Shown: one piece after another, positions 36,466 to 44,463 of the stretch
Layout of the letters: every line of letters starts with the position of its first letter
Position numbering within the stretch: the first letter of the stretch is position 1
Assembly: GCA_964484195.1 (NCBI GenBank)
Contig: CAZAER010000024.1
Location: 1 to 64,000, forward strand
From: JALHOP01 sp964484195
GTDB lineage: Bacteria; Myxococcota; XYA12-FULL-58-9; JALHOP01
Direction: 5' to 3'
DNA length: 64,000 nt
The notes under the pieces: generated by a model
The model's input: only the letters and a program-made list of their open reading frames with translations
What the model was told of the DNA's origin: nothing
Database searches by the model: none
Program-made: the position numbers and the translations under genes

Positions 36466-37818
36466 ATGCTGGAGAGACTCGTTCGAATTATCAGCAGCGC
36501 CTCTTTTGCAGGCGCACCGATCTCGCCGCGCACGGACGCGGCCGAAACCAAGCCGCCCCCCTCCCCCTCTCGAGATGAGCTCGCTCCGATCGACCGCGAG
36601 GCCCTGGCAGCCCGCCCCGCCCGCCAAGCTGAAAAAGCCGCCCAAGACGACGCTCGCTCCAGCACCGCCGTGGCGCAATTTCGCGAGCGCTTCCCAGGGG
36701 TGACCTTCGAAGGGACGCCCGACATGTCCAAGATCGACCCCGACGTAGAAATCGCTGCCGGCGCCAGCATCAGATTCCCAGATCCCAAGGAGGGCAGTCT
36801 CGAGCTGCGCGGAGCGACGACGATCGGCGCCCGCGCTTCGGTAAGTGCTCCTCGAAACGAGAGCACCATCAGCGTGACCCACGTCAACGGCAGCGTGATC
36901 ATCAGCGGCAGCGTGATCATCACCGGCAACGTCATCGCCAACAACATCAACCTGATTGGCGAGCCACAACGTCTGATTATCCGCGATAGCGACATCAGAG
37001 GCCAGATCGAAGGCTGGCGCGACATCGTCAAATCCTCCGTCGCCGAAAAAGCCCGCGTCGGAGGAAACGGCGCCCTCGTCGACTCCCACCTCGACGGCAC
37101 GGCGACGGTTTCCGGTGACGGCAACGTCGTGAGCTCGCGGCTCGCGGACGGCGCAAGCAAAGCCGGCGATGGAGCCGTCATCCGCACCACCCTCGCGGTA
37201 GGAGCCAGCGTCCGGGGCTGCGGCAACGTCGAGGATTGTACCCTCGCTGCGAACGCCTCGAAGAGCGGCGACGGGGCGATGAGCAAGTCGACCTTGGCCG
37301 TCGGTGCCGTCGTCGAGGGCGACGGTGAGGTCAGCGGTGCCACCCTCGAAGCTGGCGCCAAGAAGAGCGGTGACAGCGCGCTGATCGACTCCCACGTCGC
37401 CGAGGGCGCGCAGATTTCAGGCGACGGTCGCGTCAAAGGCTCGCGCATCGGACCGAACGCGAAGAAGAGTGGTAGCGGTGCTCTCACCGATTCAACCCTC
37501 GAAGCCGCGGCTGTCGTTCGCGGCGACGGCGATGTTGCTGGTTCGACGCTCGGTCAGGGCGCTTGCAAGGAAGGCGACGGCAAGCTGGTTGGGTCGCGGC
37601 TCGCGGAAGGTGCGTGCGTCAGGGGCGACGGGGATGTCTCCCGCAGCATTCTCGAAGCACGCGCGCAGAAATCCGGCGACGGTAACATGAAAAGGTCGCG
37701 CCTCGGCGCCGACGCGCGTTGCAGTGGGGACGGCGACATGGAGAGCTACGATGCTTCCGCCGGCGCCAAGTTGAAGGGGGATGACACCCACCGCGGCAGC
37801 TACACGCCGGAGATCTAG
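36466..37818 (+). CDS. 17-residue tandem-repeat protein, probable beta-solenoid
   Basis: A 450-residue protein with no signal peptide. Residues 1-110 are Pro/Ala/Asp-rich; then VNGSVIISGSVIITGNVIAN suggests stacked beta strands. From residue 192 there are 14 tandem 17-residue units plus a partial fifteenth, with consensus L-x-x-x-A-x-x-x-G-D-G-x-V-x-x-S-x, for example LADGASKAGDGAVIRTT and LEAGAKKSGDSALIDSH. The strict period, small residues and Gly-Asp-Gly turns suggest a left-handed beta-helix or similar solenoid; Asp-rich turns might bind ions. Start: ATG at 36466 with GGGGA upstream. It diverges from nuoE. I do not recognise the family; resemblance to bactofilin or trimeric-LbH folds is only by periodicity. 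Confidence 0.85.
   Translation: MLERLVRIISSASFAGAPISPRTDAAETKPPPSPSRDELAPIDREALAARPARQAEKAAQDDARSSTAVAQFRERFPGVTFEGTPDMSKIDPDVEIAAGASIRFPDPKEGSLELRGATTIGARASVSAPRNESTISVTHVNGSVIISGSVIITGNVIANNINLIGEPQRLIIRDSDIRGQIEGWRDIVKSSVAEKARVGGNGALVDSHLDGTATVSGDGNVVSSRLADGASKAGDGAVIRTTLAVGASVRGCGNVEDCTLAANASKSGDGAMSKSTLAVGAVVEGDGEVSGATLEAGAKKSGDSALIDSHVAEGAQISGDGRVKGSRIGPNAKKSGSGALTDSTLEAAAVVRGDGDVAGSTLGQGACKEGDGKLVGSRLAEGACVRGDGDVSRSILEARAQKSGDGNMKRSRLGADARCSGDGDMESYDASAGAKLKGDDTHRGSYTPEI
37039..37752 (+). repeat. Fourteen 51-bp coding repeats
   Basis: In-frame 51-nt units encode 17 residues each. DNA identity between units is moderate while the Gly-Asp-Gly core and a hydrophobic first residue are kept, so the array is old and under protein-level constraint. 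It is not a CRISPR array, as there are no spacers. Confidence 0.9.
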
Positions 37819-38525
37819 ATCTCGAGCTCTGCCCAGAGGGGCAGATGGTCCGATAAAACGGTCCACGGATCACCCGTCAGGCGTGTCGTCTTGTGCGTCG
37901 ACAGGTTCCGCACGTACACCCGGTCGAGGCAAAATACGGGGCGGCGTGCCGGCCACGTCCGCGCCAGCGGAGCCCCCGCGCCGAGGGAGTTCTCGACACG
38001 GAGATCGCGCTGGATGATCGGGTCGAGGTAGCGATTCCAGTCGTTGAAGTCGCCCGCCAAGACGAACGCCGCATCCTCCGGGACGCGCGCTTCCATGATC
38101 TCGCGGATCATCCCGATCTGCGCGACCCGCTGCCGCTGATTCAAGCCGAGGTGGACGTTGAGCACGTGCAGGGGCTTCCCACCAACGTCGAGGTGGCAAT
38201 AGAGCGCGCCGCGCCGCTCGAAGCGATTGGTCGAGATGTCGTAGTTCTGCGAATCGACGATGGTGTGCTTGGTGACCGTGGCGTTGCCGTGGTGGCCGAC
38301 GCGGCGGTGCTTGTTGGCTTCGTAGAAGGCGGTCATCCCCAGGCGGGTCGCGAGCTCGGTGCTCTGCTGCAGGATCTCGGCATCGCTGGGGTGGAAGACC
38401 TCTTGCACGAGGACCACATCGGGCTCGCGATTGCGTAGCGCCTCCGCCAGTTGCTCGAAGGCGGTCAGCGAGCGCCCCGAGGCGCCCTTCCCCTTACGGA
38501 TGTTGTATGTGACGAAACGCAGCAC
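37815..38525 (-). CDS. Endonuclease/exonuclease/phosphatase-family protein
   Basis: A 236-residue metal-dependent phosphoesterase fold. Motifs in order: RFVTYNIRKGKG, VVLVQEVF (metal Glu), LHVLNVHLGL (catalytic His), FVLAGDFNDWNRYLDP (Asp/Asn) and the closing LSDHLPLWAELEI (Asp/His). No signal peptide, so it is cytoplasmic. Members cleave DNA, phosphoinositides or sphingomyelin; the compact length suggests a nuclease or small-molecule phosphatase. Its 3' end overlaps the repeat protein by 4 nt in a 14-bp palindrome. Next upstream is the CDP-alcohol/GtrA fusion gene, and the two may be co-transcribed. Confidence 0.88.
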   Translation of the reverse strand: MLRFVTYNIRKGKGASGRSLTAFEQLAEALRNREPDVVLVQEVFHPSDAEILQQSTELATRLGMTAFYEANKHRRVGHHGNATVTKHTIVDSQNYDISTNRFERRGALYCHLDVGGKPLHVLNVHLGLNQRQRVAQIGMIREIMEARVPEDAAFVLAGDFNDWNRYLDPIIQRDLRVENSLGAGAPLARTWPARRPVFCLDRVYVRNLSTHKTTRLTGDPWTVLSDHLPLWAELEI

Positions 38526-38545
38526 GGCTTACGCCATAGTATGCG

Positions 38546-39796
38546 TTAGGCGCGGCCAACCTGGTAGTCGACCTCAGCGTCGGTCGCGCGCGGAGAAAAA
38601 ACGTAGTCACGCTGCAGGGGGAAGTTCCACAGCGCGAACACGGCGCCGCGGACGATGACCCAGGCGATACGGTAATCGACATCGGGCAGGAGCAAGATGA
38701 CCGCCACGCCACCCGAGTTGAGCAGCGCGCTGGTGAAGGACACGAAGGTGTAGCGACGAGCCTGGGGCAACGTCGGGTCGTGCGACGCGAAGGTCCAGAC
38801 GCGATTGATGGTGAAGTTCACGACCGCGCCGACGACGCAGCCACAGGCGGTGGCGAGCGGCGGCGGGAGCTTTGCGTACACGAATGCGAGCACGGCAGTG
38901 AAATCGACGGCGGTGGCGACGATGGCCGCGAAGATGTTGCGCATGGCGCTACCGCGCCCGGTGCGCAGCCAGCCCGAGTTGCGACGTACGCCCTCGCTCA
39001 ATGCCGCCAGCAGGAACTTGAAGCGCTGCAGCGCGGTGATCTGGGTCGAGACTGCGAGCAAGCAAATGCCGCCGACCGCGAGCCAGTGCATCGGACGCGG
39101 ATCATTCGGGTGGAAGTACACCTCGAGGATCGGCGAGAGAGCGACCGAGCCACCAAGGTAAATCACGCGCTCGGCGCGCTGCATGAAGCCGATGTCTTTC
39201 ATGCCGACGCCCGAGGCTTCTGCCTTGGCGCGGATGTAAGGGACGAGCGACGAGCCGACGAGCGCGATGAGCGACACCATCAGCACCCAGGAGTCGCGAT
39301 AGAACCAGGCGAGACCGACGAGCACCGCCGCGTCGGCGTAGCGATCGAGAATCGAGTCGAGAGCCGCGCCGCTCGCGGTGGCCTTGCCGGTGGTGCGCGC
39401 GAGCCGCCCGTCGACGACGTCGAGGATGCCGCTGAAGATGTAGAGCCAGCCACCGAGGGCAAAACGACCTGCCGCCAGGGCGACGCCCGAGCCGGTCGAG
39501 AGCAACATCGAGAGCGTGGTGATGGCGTTCGGCGGTAAACCGCTACGCAGGGCAGCCGACCAGAGGGGCCGCATGACCCAGGCGAAGTACAGGCGTAGCC
39601 ACATGCCGGTCAGGAACGTGGTCGGCCGCGACTCCATCTCCTTGTCGGAGTACGAGCCCTTGATGAAGTAGCGAACGGTGTAGAGGACGAGGCCGATCGC
39701 GAAGTACGCAAAGAACAAAATCGTGGGCGCGAGCGCTGTCCAGACACGCTGGGACGGCGACAAATGGCCCTGGAGAATGTTCAGCAGTGCGTCCAT
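38546..39796 (-). CDS. CDP-alcohol phosphatidyltransferase fused to GtrA-like domain
   Basis: A 416-residue integral membrane protein. The N-terminal half holds the CDP-alcohol phosphotransferase signature, DVVDGRLARTTGKATASGAA followed by LDSILD, with the correct D-x2-DG-x2-AR-x8-G-x3-D-x3-D spacing, so it should join a CDP-alcohol lipid to an alcohol headgroup. The C-terminal ~120 residues (IFAAIVATAVDFTAVLAF, CVVGAVVNFTINRVWTF, GAVFALWNFPLQRDYVF) are a GtrA-like four-helix domain, normally a separate small protein that helps flip or modify polyprenyl-linked sugars. A TTGACA occurs 53 nt upstream (39849-39854) without a good -10. Confidence 0.88.
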   Translation of the reverse strand: MDALLNILQGHLSPSQRVWTALAPTILFFAYFAIGLVLYTVRYFIKGSYSDKEMESRPTTFLTGMWLRLYFAWVMRPLWSAALRSGLPPNAITTLSMLLSTGSGVALAAGRFALGGWLYIFSGILDVVDGRLARTTGKATASGAALDSILDRYADAAVLVGLAWFYRDSWVLMVSLIALVGSSLVPYIRAKAEASGVGMKDIGFMQRAERVIYLGGSVALSPILEVYFHPNDPRPMHWLAVGGICLLAVSTQITALQRFKFLLAALSEGVRRNSGWLRTGRGSAMRNIFAAIVATAVDFTAVLAFVYAKLPPPLATACGCVVGAVVNFTINRVWTFASHDPTLPQARRYTFVSFTSALLNSGGVAVILLLPDVDYRIAWVIVRGAVFALWNFPLQRDYVFSPRATDAEVDYQVGRA

Positions 39797-39903
39797 GTCC
39801 CTCGTCGGGTCTTCCGGGCTGGCAGAAACTGGTGCCGGGGTCGAAAGATGTCAATTTATCGCCAACTACGGGCGATCGTCCTGGGTTCGACGGTGCCGCG
39901 TGG

Positions 39904-39925
39904 CAGGAGGTCTTTAAACCTCCTG
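39904..39925. repeat. Perfect 8-bp inverted repeat
   Basis: CAGGAGGT and ACCTCCTG flank the six-base loop CTTTAA. It lies in the 198-nt gap between the OmpA-type gene and the CDP-alcohol/GtrA gene, both on the minus strand, and could be an operator or hairpin. One arm contains a ribosome-site-like AGGAGG but no start codon is placed for it. Confidence 0.6.
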
Positions 39926-39962
39926 ACACGCTTTGTCATCCAAAGACGTCCGACGTGGGATC

Positions 39963-39982
39963 GGGGAGCTTTATTCCTCCCC
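39963..39982 (-). terminator. Terminator-like hairpin after ompA-type gene
   Basis: GGGGAG (39963-39968) pairs with CTCCCC (39977-39982) around CTTTATTC. A second stem (CCAAC 39986-39990 with GTTGG 39998-40002) overlaps the stop codon of the OmpA-type gene. Two stacked stems just after the stop on the minus strand are consistent with termination; no T-run follows. Confidence 0.4.
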
Positions 39983-39994
39983 TAACCAACTGAT

Positions 39995-40660
39995 TTAGTT
40001 GGCTTCTTTTTCGACGGCCTTCTTCATCCGGTCATTCGCGAAGATAGCGACCTCGACGCGGCGATTCTTGGCGCGGCCGTCCTCGCTATCGTTGTCGGCG
40101 ACCGGGGTGGCTTCACCCTCACCGACCGTGCGGATGCGAACGCCCTTGATGCCCTGAGCCTGAGCGTACTGAGCGACCGCCTCGGCGCGCTTCTCCGAGA
40201 GATCCTTGTTGTACTCCGGCTTGCCGGTCGAGTCGGTGTGGCCGGCGATGACCACGTCGGTGTCATCGTAACGTTGGAGGACCTTGGCGAGCTCGGTGAT
40301 GTTCTCCTTCGCCGCGCTCTTCAGGTCGGCTTCGTTCACATCGAACAAGATACCCGAGTTGAAGGTCACGAGGATGCCTTCGCCGACGCGCTCGACCTTG
40401 GCGTCTTTCAAGTCCTTGTCGAGCTGCTCGGCGCGCTTGTCCATGTGACGACCAATCAGAGCGCCGGTCGTGCCGCCGACCGCTGCACCAATGATGGCGC
40501 CGATGGCCGCGCCTTTGCCGCCGCCGACTGCCGCACCAACACCCGCGCCAGCCGCGCCGCCGGCACCCGCGCCGAGGAGCGCGCCCGTGCCCGTCTTGGT
40601 CTGGCAGGCGCCAAGGGTGAAAAACGAAGCAAGAGACAGTGCAACGAGAGCTTTCTTCAT
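39995..40660 (-). CDS. OmpA-family lipoprotein with glycine zipper
   Basis: A 221-residue lipoprotein. Leader MKKALVALSLASFFTLGAC ends in a lipobox. A Gly/Ala zipper (GAGAGGAAGAGVGAAVGGG) of about 50 residues could insert in or pack against the membrane. An OmpA/Pal-type peptidoglycan-binding domain follows: ILFDVNEADLKSAAKENI, VVIAGHTDSTG (diaminopimelate-binding Asp), LSEKRAEAVAQYAQ and AKNRRVEVAIF. It tethers the outer membrane to the wall. The ATG at 40660 has GGAGG upstream. Confidence 0.92.
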   Translation of the reverse strand: MKKALVALSLASFFTLGACQTKTGTGALLGAGAGGAAGAGVGAAVGGGKGAAIGAIIGAAVGGTTGALIGRHMDKRAEQLDKDLKDAKVERVGEGILVTFNSGILFDVNEADLKSAAKENITELAKVLQRYDDTDVVIAGHTDSTGKPEYNKDLSEKRAEAVAQYAQAQGIKGVRIRTVGEGEATPVADNDSEDGRAKNRRVEVAIFANDRMKKAVEKEAN

Positions 40661-40764
40661 GGTGAGTTCCTCCCAGTCTTTTCTGGAGCGACTGAACCAC
40701 CACAGCTCGGGGGGGCATATCAACACCTTGCGCCGCGAAACCGTTTTGGGGCTTTGAGGGGGCA

Positions 40765-41544
40765 ATGCTCGATCTGGTGGTGCTCGGCAACGTAACTCAC
40801 GACGTCATCGACGGAAGTGACCGCTTGGGCGGGGCCGTGAGCTACGTGAGCCTTGCGGCGACGCGCCTCGGCATGAACGCCGGCCTGGTCACGGCCGCGC
40901 CCCCGGGCTTTGCTTTGATGGAGCCGCTGCGCCACGTCATCGGTCTCGACGTCGAGCAACAAGACGCGCCCACCGCCACGAGCTTCGCACTCGACTATAG
41001 CGGCCCGGTCCGCCGCGTCCGCTTGCTCGAGCGCGGTGCCGGTATCGCAAAGCCGACCTCGACGGCCCCGTTCGTGTTCCTCGGCCCGGTGATGGGCGAG
41101 GTCCCCCTCGAAGCCCTCACGTGGTTTCGCGGGAGCCGCATCGTCATCGGCCTTCAGGGCTGGATGCGCGACGCCGACGCCGACGGCTTCGTGATCCCCT
41201 CCGAGCCGCCTTCACCCGGGCTTCTCTCGTCCGCGACAGCGGTCATCTTCTCGGAGCACGACCATCCACGCGCCGACGCCATCGCGACCGCCCTCGCCGC
41301 CCACGTACCGATCGTGGTGGTGACGCGCGCCGAGAAAGGCGCGACCCTCTTCGACGCGGGCAAGCCGGTGCACGTCCCCGCCGTCCCCGCTATCGAACGT
41401 GAGCCGACCGGCGCCGGAGACGTCTTCGGAGCCGCGCTCACGGTCGCGCTGTGGCGCGGTGCATCGGCTGTGGACGCCGCGACGCAAGCAGCGTATTCCG
41501 CCGCACGGGCCGTGGAAGGCCCTGGCTTGGGCAATTTGAGGTGA
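40765..41544 (+). CDS. PfkB-family carbohydrate kinase
   Basis: A compact 259-residue ribokinase-fold kinase. Its N-terminal strand VVLGNVTHDVIDG and the C-terminal signature EPTGAGDVFGAALTVALWRG with the catalytic Asp are clear; VVVTRAEKGATLF precedes it as in the family. The lid sequence is short, so it is nearer to the smaller PfkB members. The ATG has GAGGGGG close by. Its stop is 2 nt before hutU, so it is probably the first gene of a hutU-hutI operon; why a sugar kinase leads histidine catabolism genes is unclear. Confidence 0.88.
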   Translation: MLDLVVLGNVTHDVIDGSDRLGGAVSYVSLAATRLGMNAGLVTAAPPGFALMEPLRHVIGLDVEQQDAPTATSFALDYSGPVRRVRLLERGAGIAKPTSTAPFVFLGPVMGEVPLEALTWFRGSRIVIGLQGWMRDADADGFVIPSEPPSPGLLSSATAVIFSEHDHPRADAIATALAAHVPIVVVTRAEKGATLFDAGKPVHVPAVPAIEREPTGAGDVFGAALTVALWRGASAVDAATQAAYSAARAVEGPGLGNLR

Positions 41545-41546
41545 CC

Positions 41547-43199
41547 ATGTCGCGTGTCATTCGAGCTCCCCGTGGAAGCGAGCGCACCTGCAAGGGCTGG
41601 GTCCAAGAAGCGGCCCTGCGCATGCTCATGAACAACCTCGACCCCGACGTCGCCGAGCGCCCGGAAGACCTCGTGGTCTATGGCGGCACCGGCAAGGCAG
41701 CGCGCAACTGGGAAGCCTTCGACGCCATGGTCGCGACCTTGAAGACCCTGGGCAACGACGAGACCATGCTGGTGCAGAGCGGCAAGCCGGTGGCGGTCTT
41801 CAAGTCGCACCCCGACGCGCCGCGCGTCCTGCTCGCCAACAGCAACCTCGTCGGCAACTGGGCCAACTGGAAGGTCTTCCGTGATCTCGAGGCGAAGGGC
41901 CTGACGATGTACGGGCAGATGACCGCGGGCAGTTGGATCTACATCGGCACCCAAGGAATCCTCCAAGGCACCTACGAGACCTTCTGTGCCGCGGGTCGTA
42001 CGCACTTCGGTGACGCAAATCTCGCGGGCCGTACCATCCTCACCGCCGGCCTCGGCGGCATGGGCGGCGCGCAGCCACTCGCCGGCACCATGGCGGGCGC
42101 GGCCGTTTTAGCGGTCGAGATCGATCCGCACCGCATCAAGCGCCGCCTCGAGACCCGCTACCTCGACACCACCGAGCCGACGCTCGACGCCGCCTTGAAG
42201 CGCCTCGAAGCCGCCAAGGCCAAGGGCGAAGCCATCTCCATCGGCTTGCTCGGAAACGCCGCCGACGTCTTCCCCGAGCTGGTGAAGCGCGGCTACCGCT
42301 TCGACCTGGTCACCGACCAGACCTCGGCGCATGATCCGCTGGTCGGCTACGTGCCCAACAAGATGACGCTCGACGAGGCGAACGCCCTGCGCGTGAAGAA
42401 CCCCGACGAATACGTCAAGTGTTCGATGACCGCGATGGCGGACCACTGCCGCGCCATGGTGCAGATGGCGAAGGCCGGCATGCATGTCTTCGACTACGGC
42501 AACAACCTGCGCGCTCAAGCCGAGGCCGCCGGCGTCGCCGACGCCTTCAGCTATCCCGGCTTCGTGCCCGCATACATCCGGCCGCTGTTCTGCGAGGGCT
42601 CGGGTCCGTTTCGCTGGGTGGCTCTCTCCGGCGACCCCGCCGACATCGCCAAGACCGACGAATGCGTCATGAAGACGGTCGACCGCCCCGAGCTGCACCG
42701 CTGGATCAAGATGGCGCGCGAGCGCGTCGCCTATCAGGGCTTGCCGGCGCGCATCTGCTGGCTGTCGTACGGCGAACGCAAGCGCGTCGGCCTCGCGTTC
42801 AACGAGCTGGTCCGCTCCGGCTCCGTCAAAGCGCCCATCGTCATCGGCCGCGATCACCTCGACTGCGGCTCGGTCGCGAGCCCGAACCGCGAGACCGAAG
42901 CCATGAAAGACGGCTCGGACGCGATCGCGGACTGGCCGATCTTGAACGCCATGATCAACGCCGTGAACGGCGCCTCGTGGGTGAGCTTCCACCACGGCGG
43001 CGGTGTCGGTATCGGCTACTCCCTGCACGCCGGCATGGTCATCGTCGCGGACGGCACCGAAGCGGCCGCCGAACGTCTGTCGCGCGTCCTCGATAGCGAC
43101 CCGGGCATGGGCGTCGTGCGCCACGCCGATGCTGGCTACGAGCGCGCCGTCGAGGTCGCCAAACAACGCGGTGTCGCCATTCCGGGCCTCACGCGTTGA
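41547..43199 (+). CDS. hutU: Urocanate hydratase
   Basis: Adds water across urocanate to give imidazolonepropionate, using NAD+ as electrophile. The 550-residue protein has VVYGGTGKAARNWEAFD, TAGLGGMGGAQPLAGTMAG (NAD-binding), VTDQTSAHDPLVGYVP, DYGNNLRAQAEAAG and SYPGFVPAYIRPLFCEG, whose Cys is the family's conserved one. The ATG at 41547 lies 2 nt after the kinase. The TGA is overlapped by a TTG start of hutI. Confidence 0.97.
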   Translation: MSRVIRAPRGSERTCKGWVQEAALRMLMNNLDPDVAERPEDLVVYGGTGKAARNWEAFDAMVATLKTLGNDETMLVQSGKPVAVFKSHPDAPRVLLANSNLVGNWANWKVFRDLEAKGLTMYGQMTAGSWIYIGTQGILQGTYETFCAAGRTHFGDANLAGRTILTAGLGGMGGAQPLAGTMAGAAVLAVEIDPHRIKRRLETRYLDTTEPTLDAALKRLEAAKAKGEAISIGLLGNAADVFPELVKRGYRFDLVTDQTSAHDPLVGYVPNKMTLDEANALRVKNPDEYVKCSMTAMADHCRAMVQMAKAGMHVFDYGNNLRAQAEAAGVADAFSYPGFVPAYIRPLFCEGSGPFRWVALSGDPADIAKTDECVMKTVDRPELHRWIKMARERVAYQGLPARICWLSYGERKRVGLAFNELVRSGSVKAPIVIGRDHLDCGSVASPNRETEAMKDGSDAIADWPILNAMINAVNGASWVSFHHGGGVGIGYSLHAGMVIVADGTEAAAERLSRVLDSDPGMGVVRHADAGYERAVEVAKQRGVAIPGLTR

Positions 43200-44404
43200 G
43201 CGCGACGCTCTACGTCGGCATCAGCGAGCTGGTGCAGCCGCACGCCGACGCCGGCACCAGCCGCGATCCGGTCTCGGTGACCCGCGACGCCGCGCTGCTG
43301 GTACGCGACGGCATCGTAGTGGCCGCGGGTCCACGCGAGCTCGTGCGCACGACACCCGAGGTCGCCGCCGCCGAACAGGTAGACCTGGGAGGTTGCGCCG
43401 TCATCCCGGGCTTCGTGGACTCGCATACCCACGTGGTCCACGCCGGCGACCGTGTCGACGACATGGCGCGCCGCGCTCGCGGTGAAACCTACGCGAGCAT
43501 CGCCAAGGCAGGCGGCGGCATCCGCCGCTCGGTGCAACATCTCGCCGAGACGACGCTCGAGGCCATCGCCGAACAATCGCGCGCGCGTCTCGACGCCATG
43601 CTCGCCTGCGGCACCACCACCGTCGAGGTGAAGACCGGCTACGGCCTCACTCCCGAGCTCGAGGAGAAACATCTCGCCGCCATCGAGCTCACCGCCAAGA
43701 CCGCCAAGCAACAGCTCTTCCCCACCCTGCTCGCTCACGTGCCCGCTAAAGCAAACGGCGTCGAGCGCGAGGACGTCGTCCGTACCTGGCATGACCAGGT
43801 GATCCCGCGCGTCGCTGCGAGGGTGAAGTTCTTCGACGTCTTCGTCGAGGAAGGCGCGTTCACCCCCGACGAGACACGCAAGCTTTGCGGCTACGCGCGC
43901 ACCCACGGCCTCGGCTTGAAGCTCCACGTCGACCAGCTCCGCGATGGCGGAGGCGCGGCGCTCGCCGCCTCGCTCGGTGCTCTGTCTGCCGACCACCTCG
44001 AGCACGTGAGCGCAGATGGCGCCCGGGCCCTCGCCGATGCTGGGGTGATGGCCTGCATCCTCCCAGGCTGCGCCGTCATGTTACGCGACTGGCCCAACGG
44101 CCGAGCCCTGCGCGACGCCGGCTGCGAGGTCGCCATCGCCACCGACTGCAACCCCGGCTCCTCCCCCCTCCTCGACCTCACCCTGTGCGGCCTGCTCGCA
44201 GCCACGCAATGCGGGCTTACCCTGGATGAGGCCCTGTGGGGGATTACCCGGGGAGGTGCGAAGGCTCTCGGGCTCCAGGATCGCGGCCGTTTGGTCCCCG
44301 GCGAGCGCGCCGACATGATCGTCGTCGATCACGCTGATTATCGGGCCATTTTCAGTCGTCCAAATCGTCCGCCCGTTCGTCGTGTGATCGCTCGAGGGCC
44401 ATGA
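43196..44404 (+). CDS. hutI: Imidazolonepropionase
   Basis: Hydrolyses imidazolonepropionate to N-formimino-glutamate. Amidohydrolase metal ligands sit in VDSHTHVVHAGDR, LKLHVDQLRDGGG and VAIATDCNPGSSP; KTGYGLTPELEEKHLAAI is diagnostic. 402 residues. The start is TTG overlapping the hutU stop (TTGA); no ATG in the first 70 codons before the metal motif fits better. hutH and hutG are not in this window. Confidence 0.96.
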   Translation: MSATLYVGISELVQPHADAGTSRDPVSVTRDAALLVRDGIVVAAGPRELVRTTPEVAAAEQVDLGGCAVIPGFVDSHTHVVHAGDRVDDMARRARGETYASIAKAGGGIRRSVQHLAETTLEAIAEQSRARLDAMLACGTTTVEVKTGYGLTPELEEKHLAAIELTAKTAKQQLFPTLLAHVPAKANGVEREDVVRTWHDQVIPRVAARVKFFDVFVEEGAFTPDETRKLCGYARTHGLGLKLHVDQLRDGGGAALAASLGALSADHLEHVSADGARALADAGVMACILPGCAVMLRDWPNGRALRDAGCEVAIATDCNPGSSPLLDLTLCGLLAATQCGLTLDEALWGITRGGAKALGLQDRGRLVPGERADMIVVDHADYRAIFSRPNRPPVRRVIARGP

Positions 44405-44463
44405 CGAAGTAACTAAGCGGAATTAGCTTACGGGCATGCAGTGTTACCCCCAAGAGGTGCGCC

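Noticed and set aside
36315..37487. 390-codon minus-strand frame opposite the repeat protein
   Set aside because: The periodic Pro/Ser/Ala content is the reverse image of the 51-bp repeats; the plus strand has the better start and glycine turns.
37039..37752. CRISPR-like periodic array
   Set aside because: The 51-bp units are contiguous, coding and degenerate, with no identical repeats separated by unique spacers.
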